Positions 35,403 through 44,700 of a stretch of DNA of 64,000 nucleotides are shown piece after piece. Below the pieces are notes generated by a model. The model searched no databases, was not told where the DNA came from, and worked only from the letters and a program-made list of their open reading frames with translations. Location: positions 1 to 64,000 of the forward strand of contig CALULH010000007.1 of NCBI GenBank assembly GCA_944321435.1. The letters run 5' to 3'. The DNA is from an uncultured Coriobacteriaceae bacterium. Its GTDB lineage: Bacteria > Actinomycetota > Coriobacteriia > Coriobacteriales > Coriobacteriaceae. The position numbers and the translations under genes are program-made. How positions within the stretch are numbered: the first letter of the stretch is position 1; each line of letters opens with the position of its first letter.

Positions 35403-35512
35403 GCGCGCCGCAACCGGGCGGATGCGCCGAGGCCGCCGTCCGGGCACCGTGGCTTATCATGAATGCCGGATACGACCTGTCTTTGCACCGTATTTTGACC
35501 AGAGGAGAGACT

Positions 35513-36109
35513 ATGCCCCGCGTTCACCTAACCGAGGACACGCCGTTTCTGCGTACCCCTGACATGTACCAGATAGAGAGCGACGCTCCCATCACCGAGT
35601 ACTCCGAGACCACGTTGGCGCTTATCGCCACAGCCGACAACGGCGGAATCCCGGACGGCGCCAACGCGTTTGCGAGCATTGGGCGCGAGAAGCGCGGAAC
35701 GGTGCAGATGCAGCTCTTTGCGCGCATCAACCCCGAAACCGAGCTCTTTGAGGAGGTTGGGTTCCGGAGCCACGGGTGCCTGGCCGCCATCGGGTGCGCC
35801 ACGGTTATTGCCCATATGCTGCGCGGCAAGTCGTTCGACGAGGCGCTTGCCATTACGGACGAGGACCTGCTCGAGAAGCTCGACGGACTACCGGTGGGGC
35901 GCAAGTACACCCTGGGCTACGCCCGCGAGGCGGTACGCGCGCTTATCGGCGACTTCTATATCCGGCAGAAGGGATACAGCCTGGCCCAGCTCGACGAGGC
36001 GCTGCCATGCGAATCCATGAGCATGAACTGTCTGCTGACCGAGAACTGCTCGCTACGCGACAGCCGCGTGGACCTGTACCTGAAGGAGGCCGGCGAGCTG
36101 GACGAGTAA
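35513..36109 (+). CDS. NifU/IscU-like iron-sulfur scaffold protein
   Basis: A 198-residue protein related to the NifU N-terminal scaffold. The stretch SHGCLAAIGCATVIAHML corresponds to the second Cys region, and NCLLTENCSLRDS near the C-terminus to the third. The first conserved Cys region instead reads TADNGGIPDGANAF with no Cys, so cluster assembly by the usual three-Cys site is doubtful. Start ATG 35513 with GAGGAGAG. It lies between an unknown gene and purB; no cysteine desulfurase is adjacent. It could be a dedicated scaffold or a repurposed family member. Confidence 0.7.
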   Translation: MPRVHLTEDTPFLRTPDMYQIESDAPITEYSETTLALIATADNGGIPDGANAFASIGREKRGTVQMQLFARINPETELFEEVGFRSHGCLAAIGCATVIAHMLRGKSFDEALAITDEDLLEKLDGLPVGRKYTLGYAREAVRALIGDFYIRQKGYSLAQLDEALPCESMSMNCLLTENCSLRDSRVDLYLKEAGELDE

Positions 36110-36165
36110 GCTCGGTTCAGCCGATGTTCACGGGGGCCGGCTTGGATACGCCTGTTCTCTGTCGC

Positions 36166-36202
36166 AAAGAAGCCGCAGGCAAACAGCCTGCGGCTTCTTT
36201 TT
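36166..36202. terminator. Bidirectional terminator between the NifU-like gene and purB
   Basis: AAAGAAGCCGCAGG (36166-36179) pairs with CCTGCGGCTTCTTT (36187-36200), followed by more T on the plus strand. Confidence 0.88.
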
Positions 36203-36227
36203 CTCCGTAAAGGGAACGCCCTGGGCC

Positions 36228-37577
36228 CTATTCTGCGAAGCTCAAGTCCTCCAGGCGCTTGAAGACGGTATCAACGCGGGTGAGGAAGTCCCACGGATCG
36301 AAGATCTCGTCCATCTTCTCCTTGCTGACCGTGCAGCGCGGATCGGCCTCGAGCTTCTCGCGGAAGGTGGTGCCGCCGGCGCACTGCTGGACCTCGCGCC
36401 AGGTTGCCATGGCGTTCTCCTGCACCACCGCGTACGCCTCCTCGCGGGTGATCCCGGTATCCACCAGCGCCAGCAGCACCTTGGACGAGAAGATCAGGCC
36501 GCGGGTCTTGTAGAGGTTGGCCTTCATCTGCTCCGGATACAGGATGAGGCCGTCGATCACGCGGATGAGGCACTGGAACATATGGTCCAGGGCGATGAAG
36601 CTGTCAGCCTGCGCCACGCGCTCGGCCGAGCTGTGGGAAATGTCGCGCTCATGCCAAAGGGCGACGTTGTCAAAGGCCACCTGCGCGTTTGCCTTCACCA
36701 CGCGGGAGAGGCCGCAAACCTTCTCCATGGTGATGGGGTTGCGCTTGTGCGGCATGGCAGAGCTGCCCTTCTGCCCCTTCTTGAACGGCTCCTCGGCCTC
36801 CAAGGTGTCGGTCTTCTGCAGGTTGCGAACCTCGGTGGCAATGCGCTCGCACGTAGCGGCCGTGGTCGCCAGCACGCCAGCCAGATACGCATGGTGATCA
36901 CGGCTGATGACCTGCGTGGACAGCGGATCGTGCGTGAGGCCCAGATGCTCGCACACGTACTCCTCGACCTCCGGGTCAATGGAGCTGTAGGTGCCCACCG
37001 CGCCCGAGATGGCACCGAAGGCCACGTTCTTGCGCGCGTCGATCAGGCGATCCAGATCGCGGCGCAGCTCCCAAGCCCAGCTGCCGAACTTCATGCCGAA
37101 GGTCATGGGCTCGGCGTGGATGCCGTGGGTGCGGCCCACGCACAAGGTGTCCTTCTCCTCAAACGCGCGGCGCTTGCAGATCTCGCCAAGCTTGCGCACG
37201 TCCTCGATGATGATGTCGCATGCCTGGGTGAGCTGGTAGCACAGCGCCGTGTCGCCCAGGTCGGAGCTGGTCATGCCGTAATGCACCCAGCGGCTGGGCT
37301 TGGGATCCCCCTCCGGAACGTCCTTGTCGATATACTCGCCCATATTGGTGAGGAAGGCGATGACATCATGGTTGGTAACGGCCTCGATGGCGTCGACCTC
37401 GTCCTTCTCAAAGTGAGCGTGGTCGCGGATCCACTGGGCCTCCTCGCGCGTGATGCCGATCTTTCCCAGCTCGGCCTGCGCCTCGCACGCCAGTACCTCG
37501 ATCTCCTGCCATACGGCGTACTTGTTCTCAAGCGAGAAAATGTGACCCATCTCCGGACGGGTGTAGCGATCGATCAT
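36228..37577 (-). CDS. purB: Adenylosuccinate lyase
   Basis: Homotetrameric purine enzyme cleaving SAICAR to AICAR plus fumarate, and adenylosuccinate to AMP plus fumarate. Length 449 residues is normal. Visible: the family signature GSSAMPHKRNP (catalytic Ser loop), the MTSSDLGDTA and GRTHGIHAEP segments with active-site His, and VALWHERDISHSSAER. Start ATG 37577 with AAAGGAG; the longer frame extends into non-coding DNA. It is monocistronic here, ending at a shared terminator with the NifU-like gene. Confidence 0.97.
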   Translation of the reverse strand: MIDRYTRPEMGHIFSLENKYAVWQEIEVLACEAQAELGKIGITREEAQWIRDHAHFEKDEVDAIEAVTNHDVIAFLTNMGEYIDKDVPEGDPKPSRWVHYGMTSSDLGDTALCYQLTQACDIIIEDVRKLGEICKRRAFEEKDTLCVGRTHGIHAEPMTFGMKFGSWAWELRRDLDRLIDARKNVAFGAISGAVGTYSSIDPEVEEYVCEHLGLTHDPLSTQVISRDHHAYLAGVLATTAATCERIATEVRNLQKTDTLEAEEPFKKGQKGSSAMPHKRNPITMEKVCGLSRVVKANAQVAFDNVALWHERDISHSSAERVAQADSFIALDHMFQCLIRVIDGLILYPEQMKANLYKTRGLIFSSKVLLALVDTGITREEAYAVVQENAMATWREVQQCAGGTTFREKLEADPRCTVSKEKMDEIFDPWDFLTRVDTVFKRLEDLSFAE

Positions 37578-37711
37578 AGCGGCTCCTTTGCAGTTGCTGT
37601 GTACGGCAGGCCCGTGCCCGGCGCGCGCCCGTTCTGATACCGCCTCCATTGTACGGGTTTCACGTGGAGCACGGGGGCGCGCGGCGTTTTCACAAAGAAC
37701 CATGATGCGGC

Positions 37712-37740
37712 TTGCCCGAGCCCATGCCACAGGCTATACT
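37712..37740 (+). promoter_or_regulatory. Promoter of tRNA-Gly
   Basis: TTGCCC (37712-37717), a 17-base spacer and TATACT (37735-37740) place the transcript start about 25 bases before the tRNA. Confidence 0.7.
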
Positions 37741-37772
37741 TCTCTTTACGCTGCAGCGCGCAGCATACATAT

Positions 37773-37847
37773 GCGGGCATCGCCAAGTGGTAAGGCATCA
37801 GCTTCCCAAGCTGACACTCGCGGGTTCGAGTCCCGTTGCCCGCTCCA
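37773..37847 (+). tRNA. tRNA-Gly (anticodon CCC)
   Basis: The cloverleaf is complete. Acceptor arm GCGGGCA pairs with TGCCCGC; the anticodon stem CAGC/GCTG holds the loop TTCCCAA, so the anticodon is CCC, reading GGG. The T arm is CGGGTTCGAGTCCCG. The CCA end is encoded (37845-37847). Confidence 0.95.
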
Positions 37848-37856
37848 GAAACGTAC

Positions 37857-37880
37857 GGCCCCCAGCAATGGGGGCCTTTT
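37857..37880 (+). terminator. Terminator of tRNA-Gly
   Basis: GGCCCCCA pairs with TGGGGGCC around GCAA, followed by TTTT. Confidence 0.85.
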
Positions 37881-37940
37881 GCTGGGATCCATCGCGCGCC
37901 GGCTACGCGCTATCGACAAGCAGATGACCCGCACCATTTT

Positions 37941-38021
37941 GCGCAAGGCGAGAAGAACCCGCAGTGTCAACCCGTATACGGGGCGTTTCCCCGCAACCGC
38001 TATGCGCAAGGCGAGAAGAAC
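37941..38021. repeat. 18-bp direct repeat at the 3' end of the Cys-rich gene
   Basis: GCGCAAGGCGAGAAGAAC occurs at 37941-37958 and 38004-38021. The second copy encodes the last residues of the Cys-rich protein and the first lies just downstream, suggesting a short duplication. Confidence 0.6.
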
Positions 38022-38569
38022 GGGCAGGCGCCTTTCTCGCACACTGTGTTTTGATCGGAAACGGCGCACTGCGCGTCAACCGTCGGAGCCACTAGCTGAA
38101 CGCCCAGCAAACGCGAGAACCACGACGTTGCCTCGCGCACAGCAATGCGAGAATCGCGCTTGCAGCAACGCGGCGCGCCGGCGTGGGCTATTTTGGCCAG
38201 GATGTCGGACACCATGAGCTGCGCCTCGCTCCAGCCTTCGGTTTTGAGCGGCGCGTTTCCCAGCAGGATGGCAAGGGCCATGCCGCACGATGCGGCCGCC
38301 CCGCATACGCCCCAGCGCGCGCAGGCGCCGCCGGGTACCGCCGATGCACGGGCATGCAGCTCAGCAAGCTGGGCGGAGAGATCGCCTTCGCCGCGCGCGT
38401 TGTGCACGGCCGCGAGCATTGCAGCCCCCACCAAAACATGGTGCACGGGACCGAATGCGGCACAGGCGGGATCGGACATCAGCTCCTCAAGCAAGTCGGC
38501 GGGGCATCTCGTAGTGCTCTGCTCGCACACACGCTCTATCCATGCCAGCTCATGCAAACCTTCAGCCAT
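38000..38569 (-). CDS. Cysteine-rich protein of unknown function (DUF5714-like)
   Basis: A 189-residue protein, probably cytoplasmic, with Cys spread along its length, including CGAAASCG (about 88-95), PRCCKRD (about 133-139) and a C-terminal CEKGACPFFSPC that looks like a metal- or cluster-binding end. The overall pattern resembles proteins annotated DUF5714, from memory only. ATG start 38569. It is divergent from the ArsC-ArsR fusion, sharing a 112-base region with a long palindrome, so it is probably controlled by that regulator and linked to arsenic or another thiophilic metal(loid). No function can be assigned. Confidence 0.65.
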   Translation of the reverse strand: MAEGLHELAWIERVCEQSTTRCPADLLEELMSDPACAAFGPVHHVLVGAAMLAAVHNARGEGDLSAQLAELHARASAVPGGACARWGVCGAAASCGMALAILLGNAPLKTEGWSEAQLMVSDILAKIAHAGAPRCCKRDSRIAVREATSWFSRLLGVQLVAPTVDAQCAVSDQNTVCEKGACPFFSPCA

Positions 38570-38594
38570 GCGAATCTCTTTCCCTTAAGCATTA

Positions 38595-38629
38595 ACGCTT
38601 ATCGATATGTATTATACATCGATAAGCGT
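38595..38629. promoter_or_regulatory. Large palindromic operator between the Cys-rich gene and the ArsC-ArsR gene
   Basis: ACGCTTATCGAT (38595-38606) and ATCGATAAGCGT (38618-38629) are perfect 12-bp arms, with GTAT/ATAC pairing inside. Paired 12-bp arms are typical of ArsR/SmtB operators, and the ArsR-domain protein is encoded just to the right. Confidence 0.75.
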
Positions 38630-38680
38630 CAATGTTTTCGCTATCATATCAGACTGATACAGCAAGCGATCGGAGGAACC

Positions 38681-39436
38681 GTGAGCCGCAGACCACGCGT
38701 CGCATTCGTATGCACGCACAACGCGTGCCGTAGCCAAATTGCCGAGACAATCGCCCATGCGCATGCGGCGGACGTCCTCGAAGCGTATTCGGCGGGAACC
38801 GACCCCGCCGTCACGCCCAACCAAGACGCCCTGCGCCTGCTGGCCGACGCCGGGTTCGATATCACCCCGTTGCGCACCAAAACGCTTGGAGAGCTTCCGT
38901 CCGTCGACATGGTGATAACCATGGGGTGCGGCGTGCAATGCCCCAACTTGCCCTGCGCCCATCGCGAGGACTGGGGACTTGAGGACCCCACCGGCAAAGG
39001 GGACGAGGCCATGCGCGCCTGCATCAAAGCCATCACCGCCAAGATAGACGATCTAGCGGGGCGTATCCGCAGGAAGGAGCTTCCGTCCCACTCCGAGCGA
39101 GCCGTTGGGGCGGAAAGCGCCGCGGCCTTTCGCGCACTGGCCGACGACAACCGCCTTGCCATCGTCGCCACCCTCGCCCAGAACAAAGAGCTCTGCGCGT
39201 GCAAGCTGCTCGACCGGCTGAGCATCAGCCAGAGTACGCTCTCGCACCACATGAAAGCCCTGGTTGCCGCCGGTTTGGTTGAGCAGCGCAAAGAGGGCCG
39301 CTGGATGCACTATCGCTTATGCGGCGAGAAGATCAGCGCGCTGGGCGCCGCCTTAACGAGCTTGGGCGCTGACGCGCAAGCGGAGGATGCGGAGCGGAAG
39401 CCAGCCGCGTGCGCCCCCGCGGCAACCGGCCGTTGA
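38681..39436 (+). CDS. ArsC-ArsR fusion: arsenate reductase-like phosphatase with metalloregulator
   Basis: A 251-residue two-domain protein. Residues about 1-135 are a low-molecular-weight phosphatase-like arsenate reductase with the active-site loop CTHNACRSQ and a later Cys in MGCGVQCPNLPC, as in thioredoxin-coupled ArsC. Residues about 150-235 are an ArsR winged helix, with the As(III)-type Cys pair in ELCACKLLDRL at the recognition-helix start and STLSHHMKALVAAGLVEQR. GTG start 38681 follows GGAGGAACC. The protein could detoxify arsenate and derepress its own divergent operon. No arsB or acr3 efflux gene is adjacent. Confidence 0.88.
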   Translation: MSRRPRVAFVCTHNACRSQIAETIAHAHAADVLEAYSAGTDPAVTPNQDALRLLADAGFDITPLRTKTLGELPSVDMVITMGCGVQCPNLPCAHREDWGLEDPTGKGDEAMRACIKAITAKIDDLAGRIRRKELPSHSERAVGAESAAAFRALADDNRLAIVATLAQNKELCACKLLDRLSISQSTLSHHMKALVAAGLVEQRKEGRWMHYRLCGEKISALGAALTSLGADAQAEDAERKPAACAPAATGR

Positions 39437-39565
39437 GGTTCCGGGCGAGCCTGTGTACTTCCTGGGGGTTTCAAGTGAACGCGCAATACGCATGTGATAA
39501 TGGCCACATTGCTGAACGCACGTTAAAGCACTGCCACGATTTTCGGGGATTCGTGAGGAGCGCCC

Positions 39566-41503
39566 ATGCTTAAGCCCATGCACCACGCTGTTACCGCCGG
39601 CCTGGCCCTTGCGCTGGGACTCGGCGCCATCGCCCTGCCCGCGCAGGCCGCAGCCGAGCCCACCGCCACCGCGGAGGACGCAACGACGAGCGGCGAGGCC
39701 AATCTGCCCGCGCCGGCCGGCTACGACAAGGAAGAGTTCTACCAGGAGGGCGCCGAGGTCTCTGCCGCCGCCGTCAGCTCCCGTGCGCGCATTGCGCTGG
39801 TGAGCGTCTCGGAAGATATGAAGTACTTCGCCCGCTATGAGAGCAGCTGCAACTACAACCAGGGCTTCTCGTACGGAGACGGGTACAACGCCCTGGGCTA
39901 CTACCAGTTTGACCGTCGCTACGGTCTGGTCGAGTTCATGGAGATGTGCCTGAGCTACAACCCCGGCACCTACGCCATGTTCCAGCCGGTCGTCGCGCGC
40001 GGTGGAGAGGTTGAGACCGGCACGATCTACGACAAGGGAACCCGCCAGCTCACCGAGCTCGGCCAGCTTGTCGAAAACGCCTGGCATCAAGCGTACGCCG
40101 CCAACCCGCAGGAGTTCTCGGCGCTGCAGGACACGTGGGCGTACAACCAGTACTATCTGCCGGCCGAGCAGTACCTGGCCAGCCGCGGCATCAACATCGC
40201 CGACCGCTCGGACTGCGTGAAGGGCCTGTGCTGGGGCCTCTCCAACCTGTTCGGCACCAGCGGATGGCGCAAGTTCGTAGGCGGGTACACCAGTGGTTAC
40301 GACTGGAACGGCACGTGGAACAACTGGCGCGAATGGCCGGGCGCCGGCCTTTCCGACAGCATGACCGACAAGGAGTTCGTCGAGACGCTGTGCAACTACG
40401 TCGTCGATAACGTCAGCGTGTTCTACAAGGCCCAGCCGCAGTACCACAGCGGTTGGGAGAACCGCTACCGCAACGAGCGCAATCAGTGCCTGGACATGCT
40501 CGCGGCCGCCGGCACGGCCGACAACATCCCCGGTGGCGCAGGCGCCGATTCCGATGCCTCCGCGGACACCGGAACCGATCAGGACGTTGCCGTCAACGAC
40601 GGGGTCGCCGACGGCAACGACGCCAACAACGGGACCGAGAACAGCGACGCCAACACCGGCGATGACACCGCAAGCGCAGGCGAGGACGGCAGCGCCGAGG
40701 ACCAGGGGTCGGGCGATCAGAACGACGGGAACCAGAACGCCGACAGCGGGGACGAAAGCGCCAACGTCGGGGCCGATGACAGCGCGGATTCCAACAACAC
40801 CGTGAACGAGGGGAGCTCGACCCCCGCGCCTGACAACAGCGCGGACGCTGAGAAGGAGCCCCCGGTGAACAGCGGCACGGACGCCGATAACGCCGAGCCG
40901 TCGCAAGACGATGCCGACGCGCCGGCCGCGGACAACAACGCAACCGACGATGGCCAGGGAAGCGGCCAGGATGCTTCTGACAGCACCGACACCGATGCTG
41001 CGGACGATCAGAACACCGCCGAGGACGAAGCTGGCAACACATCGGACGATCAGGGCGACAAGCAGCCTGCCGGCGAGGAAAACGGCGAGCAGAATGCCAA
41101 CGACGACGCCTCAACGGACGACCCCGTAACGGACGAGAAGGACGACGAGACCGAGAAGAACAACGGCGCCGAAACCGATCCTGGCGCGCTCAGCACGCAT
41201 CCGACCACCGACCCTTCCGCAGTCAAAAACCCGACGACGACCGTCCCCAGCACCACCGCCGGCAACCCTGCCTCCCCTAACACGGGTGCGCAGGCTACGG
41301 ACACCGCCCCGACCGGCACCGTTGCGTCGAACAACGAGAAAAGCCGCAATGCGTCGGCTAAAACGACTGAATCCCTGCCGGAGACCTCCGATCCCGCCGC
41401 ACTGCTGACGTACGCGACCGCGGCCCTCACCCTCGCCGGCGCAGGGTTCTCCGTTGCCTCCCGCAAGCTTGCCGCCTGGGGAGAGGAGCGGGAAGACCGC
41501 TAA
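39566..41503 (+). CDS. LPETS-anchored surface protein with lysozyme-like domain and acidic stalk
   Basis: A 645-residue secreted protein. It has a signal peptide ending near AQAAAE (about residue 30). A globular region (about 75-310) contains YESSCNYNQGF and YNALGYYQFDRRYG, reminiscent of lysozyme-like domains on phage/VgrG-type proteins (weak similarity, Glu in YES as possible catalytic residue). A roughly 250-residue Asp/Asn/Gly/Glu stalk follows. The C-terminus is a sorting signal: LPETS near residue 604, a hydrophobic helix, then a basic-acidic tail. Ser replaces the usual Gly of LPXTG. The adhesin and sortase B genes follow. Confidence 0.8.
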   Translation: MLKPMHHAVTAGLALALGLGAIALPAQAAAEPTATAEDATTSGEANLPAPAGYDKEEFYQEGAEVSAAAVSSRARIALVSVSEDMKYFARYESSCNYNQGFSYGDGYNALGYYQFDRRYGLVEFMEMCLSYNPGTYAMFQPVVARGGEVETGTIYDKGTRQLTELGQLVENAWHQAYAANPQEFSALQDTWAYNQYYLPAEQYLASRGINIADRSDCVKGLCWGLSNLFGTSGWRKFVGGYTSGYDWNGTWNNWREWPGAGLSDSMTDKEFVETLCNYVVDNVSVFYKAQPQYHSGWENRYRNERNQCLDMLAAAGTADNIPGGAGADSDASADTGTDQDVAVNDGVADGNDANNGTENSDANTGDDTASAGEDGSAEDQGSGDQNDGNQNADSGDESANVGADDSADSNNTVNEGSSTPAPDNSADAEKEPPVNSGTDADNAEPSQDDADAPAADNNATDDGQGSGQDASDSTDTDAADDQNTAEDEAGNTSDDQGDKQPAGEENGEQNANDDASTDDPVTDEKDDETEKNNGAETDPGALSTHPTTDPSAVKNPTTTVPSTTAGNPASPNTGAQATDTAPTGTVASNNEKSRNASAKTTESLPETSDPAALLTYATAALTLAGAGFSVASRKLAAWGEEREDR

Positions 41504-41527
41504 GCAGCTGCATACATGCGCACTAAA

Positions 41528-41559
41528 CACCCCGCGGAGAAGCCGCGGGGTGCTTTTTT
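41528..41559 (+). terminator. Terminator after the LPETS protein gene
   Basis: CACCCCGCGG and CCGCGGGGTG pair around AGAAG, followed by CTTTTTT, so the adhesin and sortase genes are a separate unit. Confidence 0.9.
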
Positions 41560-41795
41560 GTGCCCTTTATGGTGATTGGCACCGCGTTGCGGCTGCAAGA
41601 CCCTCAGAGGCGGGTGCTCTGCCCCGGCGCCGACCTGCCCGCACCAAGAGGACGGCTAGGTTGGGTTGAAAAGAGGCACAGATGCGGTTGGGCAACGGTT
41701 GGGGCTTGGTTGGATCCCCCTGATACGGTGACGGGCACCACCCGCTCCCCTTCCGCACCCGCGCAGGGCGGAGCGGCCCGGAGAAAGGAGCCCGC

Positions 41796-44700
41796 ATGCT
41801 GCCGCATCACGTCAGAAAGCCCCTCGCCAACCAACAGCGAAGCCGTTTACCCTGCCCGGCCCATAAACCAGGCCACCCAGCGCGCGCAGGAAGGTACCGG
41901 AACTTGCGTGCTCCTTGGAAGCGCGCGACTCTCCTCGTCCTTTTCCTCATGCTCATCGGTCTCGCGGTATGCGCACCGGCGGCGCGCGCCCTGGAGGGAA
42001 GCAAAACGCTGTACTACCCCACTGCGCGCCTGTTCTGCTGGCGGCTGGGAGCCATCGAGGATGACGAAGGCTCCATCGGTTACTGCATGGACCAGCCCAG
42101 GACCGCCCCCGATACGACGGGCACGGTTTACACCACGTATGAGTACGCAACCGGATCATGGGCCTATCTGGCCGAGCACGCCTACCCGTACACCACGACC
42201 ATCGCAGGCTACGAGCTGTCGGCCGAACACGCCCAGACCGCCACGACCCTTGCGTGCTGGATGCTCCAGGGAGACTGCACCTTGGAAGGCGAGTACTTCT
42301 CGCCCAGCTCCCAAAAGTGGGTGAGCTTACCTGATATGGCCGAGACCCTCGGCTACGGAGAGGAGGGGCGCCGAATCACGGAAGCCGCCGCGGGCTTGGC
42401 GCGCGATGCGCAAAACCACCCCGATTGGCCGCAGAACAACGCCCAGATATGGACGCAGGGATCGCGGTACCAGCGCATCCTGGTGCTTACTCCCACCATC
42501 ACCGTCACGTTCACCAAGACCTCGGCCGACGCCGCAACCACCATCGGCAACACCTCCTACCACCTGCAAGGAGCCGAGTACGATATCTATCGCGCCGAGG
42601 GCAACCAGCTGGTCGACCATATCGTGACTGATGAAAACGGGCGCGCGCAGTTGAGCCTTGCCCCGCAAACCCCTTATTACGCCGTGGAAACCAAGGCGCC
42701 TGCCGGCTTTCTCCTCAACAAAGAGCGCATTCACTTCACCACCGGAAATCAGGCCGGAACCGTCGATCTTCCCGATGAGCCGGTTATCGCCACGCTGCGC
42801 ATCGCAAAAAACGACGCAGCGGGCTCAACGCAACCGGGCCTTTCGCTTGCCGGAGCCGAGTTCGAGGTGTCCTACGCGCGCAACGGGTCAACAGAGACTA
42901 AGACGATCACCACCGACGCAAACGGAACGGCATCCTTGGCCGGCCTGCCTCTTGGCCGCATCACCATCCATGAGACGAAGGCACCAACCGGGTACCGCCT
43001 CAACAGCGACGTCATCGTCTTGGAGGCCCGGTCCGATCAGGCCAACGACGCCGGCGTGGTCGAGATCTCCCCGACATCCGCCGTATCGGAAACGCCTGTG
43101 GCCTTTGACCTCGAGATAGCCAAATACTTGGCCGACGCCAAGGGCGAAACGTCGCAGGTCGAACCTGCGGGGGCGGGCGTGACCTTCGAGATCGTCTCCA
43201 ACACCACGGGAGCCGTTGTAGGCAGCATCTCAACCAACGCAAGCGGCATTGCCGACACATCGTCCGATCCCGACCTCTGGTTTGGCGCAGGCTCGCGGCC
43301 AGCGGGCTCTTCCGGCGCCATTCCCTACGACCGGAAGGGCTACACGGTACGCGAGCGCGAGGACACCGTGCCGGAGGGATTCAGGCGCGTGGGAGACTGG
43401 ACTATCCCGGCAAGTCAGCTGGCCGATGGCGCCAAGCTGCAGTACATCGTCAGCAACCAGCGCCTTACCGCGCGGCTGCAGGTGGTCAAGAAGGACGCCG
43501 AAAGCGGCGCCACCGTCCCTCTGGCAGGGTTCTCGTTCCAGATTCTCGATAAGGACAAGAAGCTCGTCGAGCAAGAGACCTGGTATCCCGCGCACGAACG
43601 CCTCAACACCTTCACCACCGACAAGACGGGTACGGTCACCCTACCCGAGCCGCTGGGAACCGGCATGTACTATCTGAGGGAGATCGCTGCGGCAGCGCCC
43701 TATCTGAAGGGGGAGGATCGTCGGTTCACCATCACCGCCGCCGATGCCGACAGCGCAAGCCCCTTGGTCGTCATCCCCTATGAAGACAACCAGGCAAAGG
43801 GGAGGGCACAGCTGCAAAAGCAGGATACGGTAACCAAGAAGGCCTTGGAAGGCGCTGTGTTCGAGGTTATCGCCCAAGAGGACATCGTATCCCCTGACGG
43901 TACGGTTCAAGCGGCGCAGGGCGAGGTTATGGCACGCATAACCACTGACGAGCAAGGCATCGCGCAGGTGAACGACCTTCCTCTGGGCAGCGGGTCAGCG
44001 CGGTACGCATTCGTGGAGCGCACTGCGCCCGAGGGATACGTGCTCGACGGAACCCCGCATGTTTTCACCGTCAGCTACAAGGACGACGCAACGCCCGTTG
44101 TCACCGCCCGCGTCGAGGCGCTCGACCAGCCCGTACGGGTCGTTCTCGAAAAACGTGTGCTGGGGTCCGAGGAGACCATAGCCGGCACCTCGTTTGAGCT
44201 CTGGCAATCAGACGAGGCGGAGAAGCTGCTGGAATCAGGCGAGAAGATCGACCAGGTACCCAAGAAGCGCACGGTGGTGGCGACCGCGCAAACCAGCGAT
44301 GAGGGCTCTATCGTATGGGAGCGCCTGGCCCCGGGCACGTACTTCTTCCATGAGACACAGGCGACCCCGGGCTTTGTGCGCGACCCGACCATCCGCTCCT
44401 TTACCGTGGATCGCGCCGGAACGGTCAGCGGAAACGGCTTGACCGACCAGAACCACATCGTCCTGGAAAACGACTACACGCGCATTGACGTCAGCAAGCG
44501 CGACATCACCAACGAGGAGGAGGTGCCCGGCGCAACCCTGAGCATTCTCACTGAGGAAGGGGACCTGGTGGAAACCTGGGTTTCCACTACCGAGCCGCAT
44601 CGCATCGAGCGCTTGCCGCCGGGTACCTACACCCTGGTCGAGAAGGTCACACCGCGGAGCCATGACGAGGGAAACGCGGTGGAATTCACCGTTGAGGAAA

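Noticed and set aside
1056..44250. Recurring GGCGAGAAG oligomer as a possible Chi or KOPS signal
   Set aside because: Most copies encode Gly-Glu-Lys in real or shadow frames, and codon usage explains them. No orientation test was possible here.
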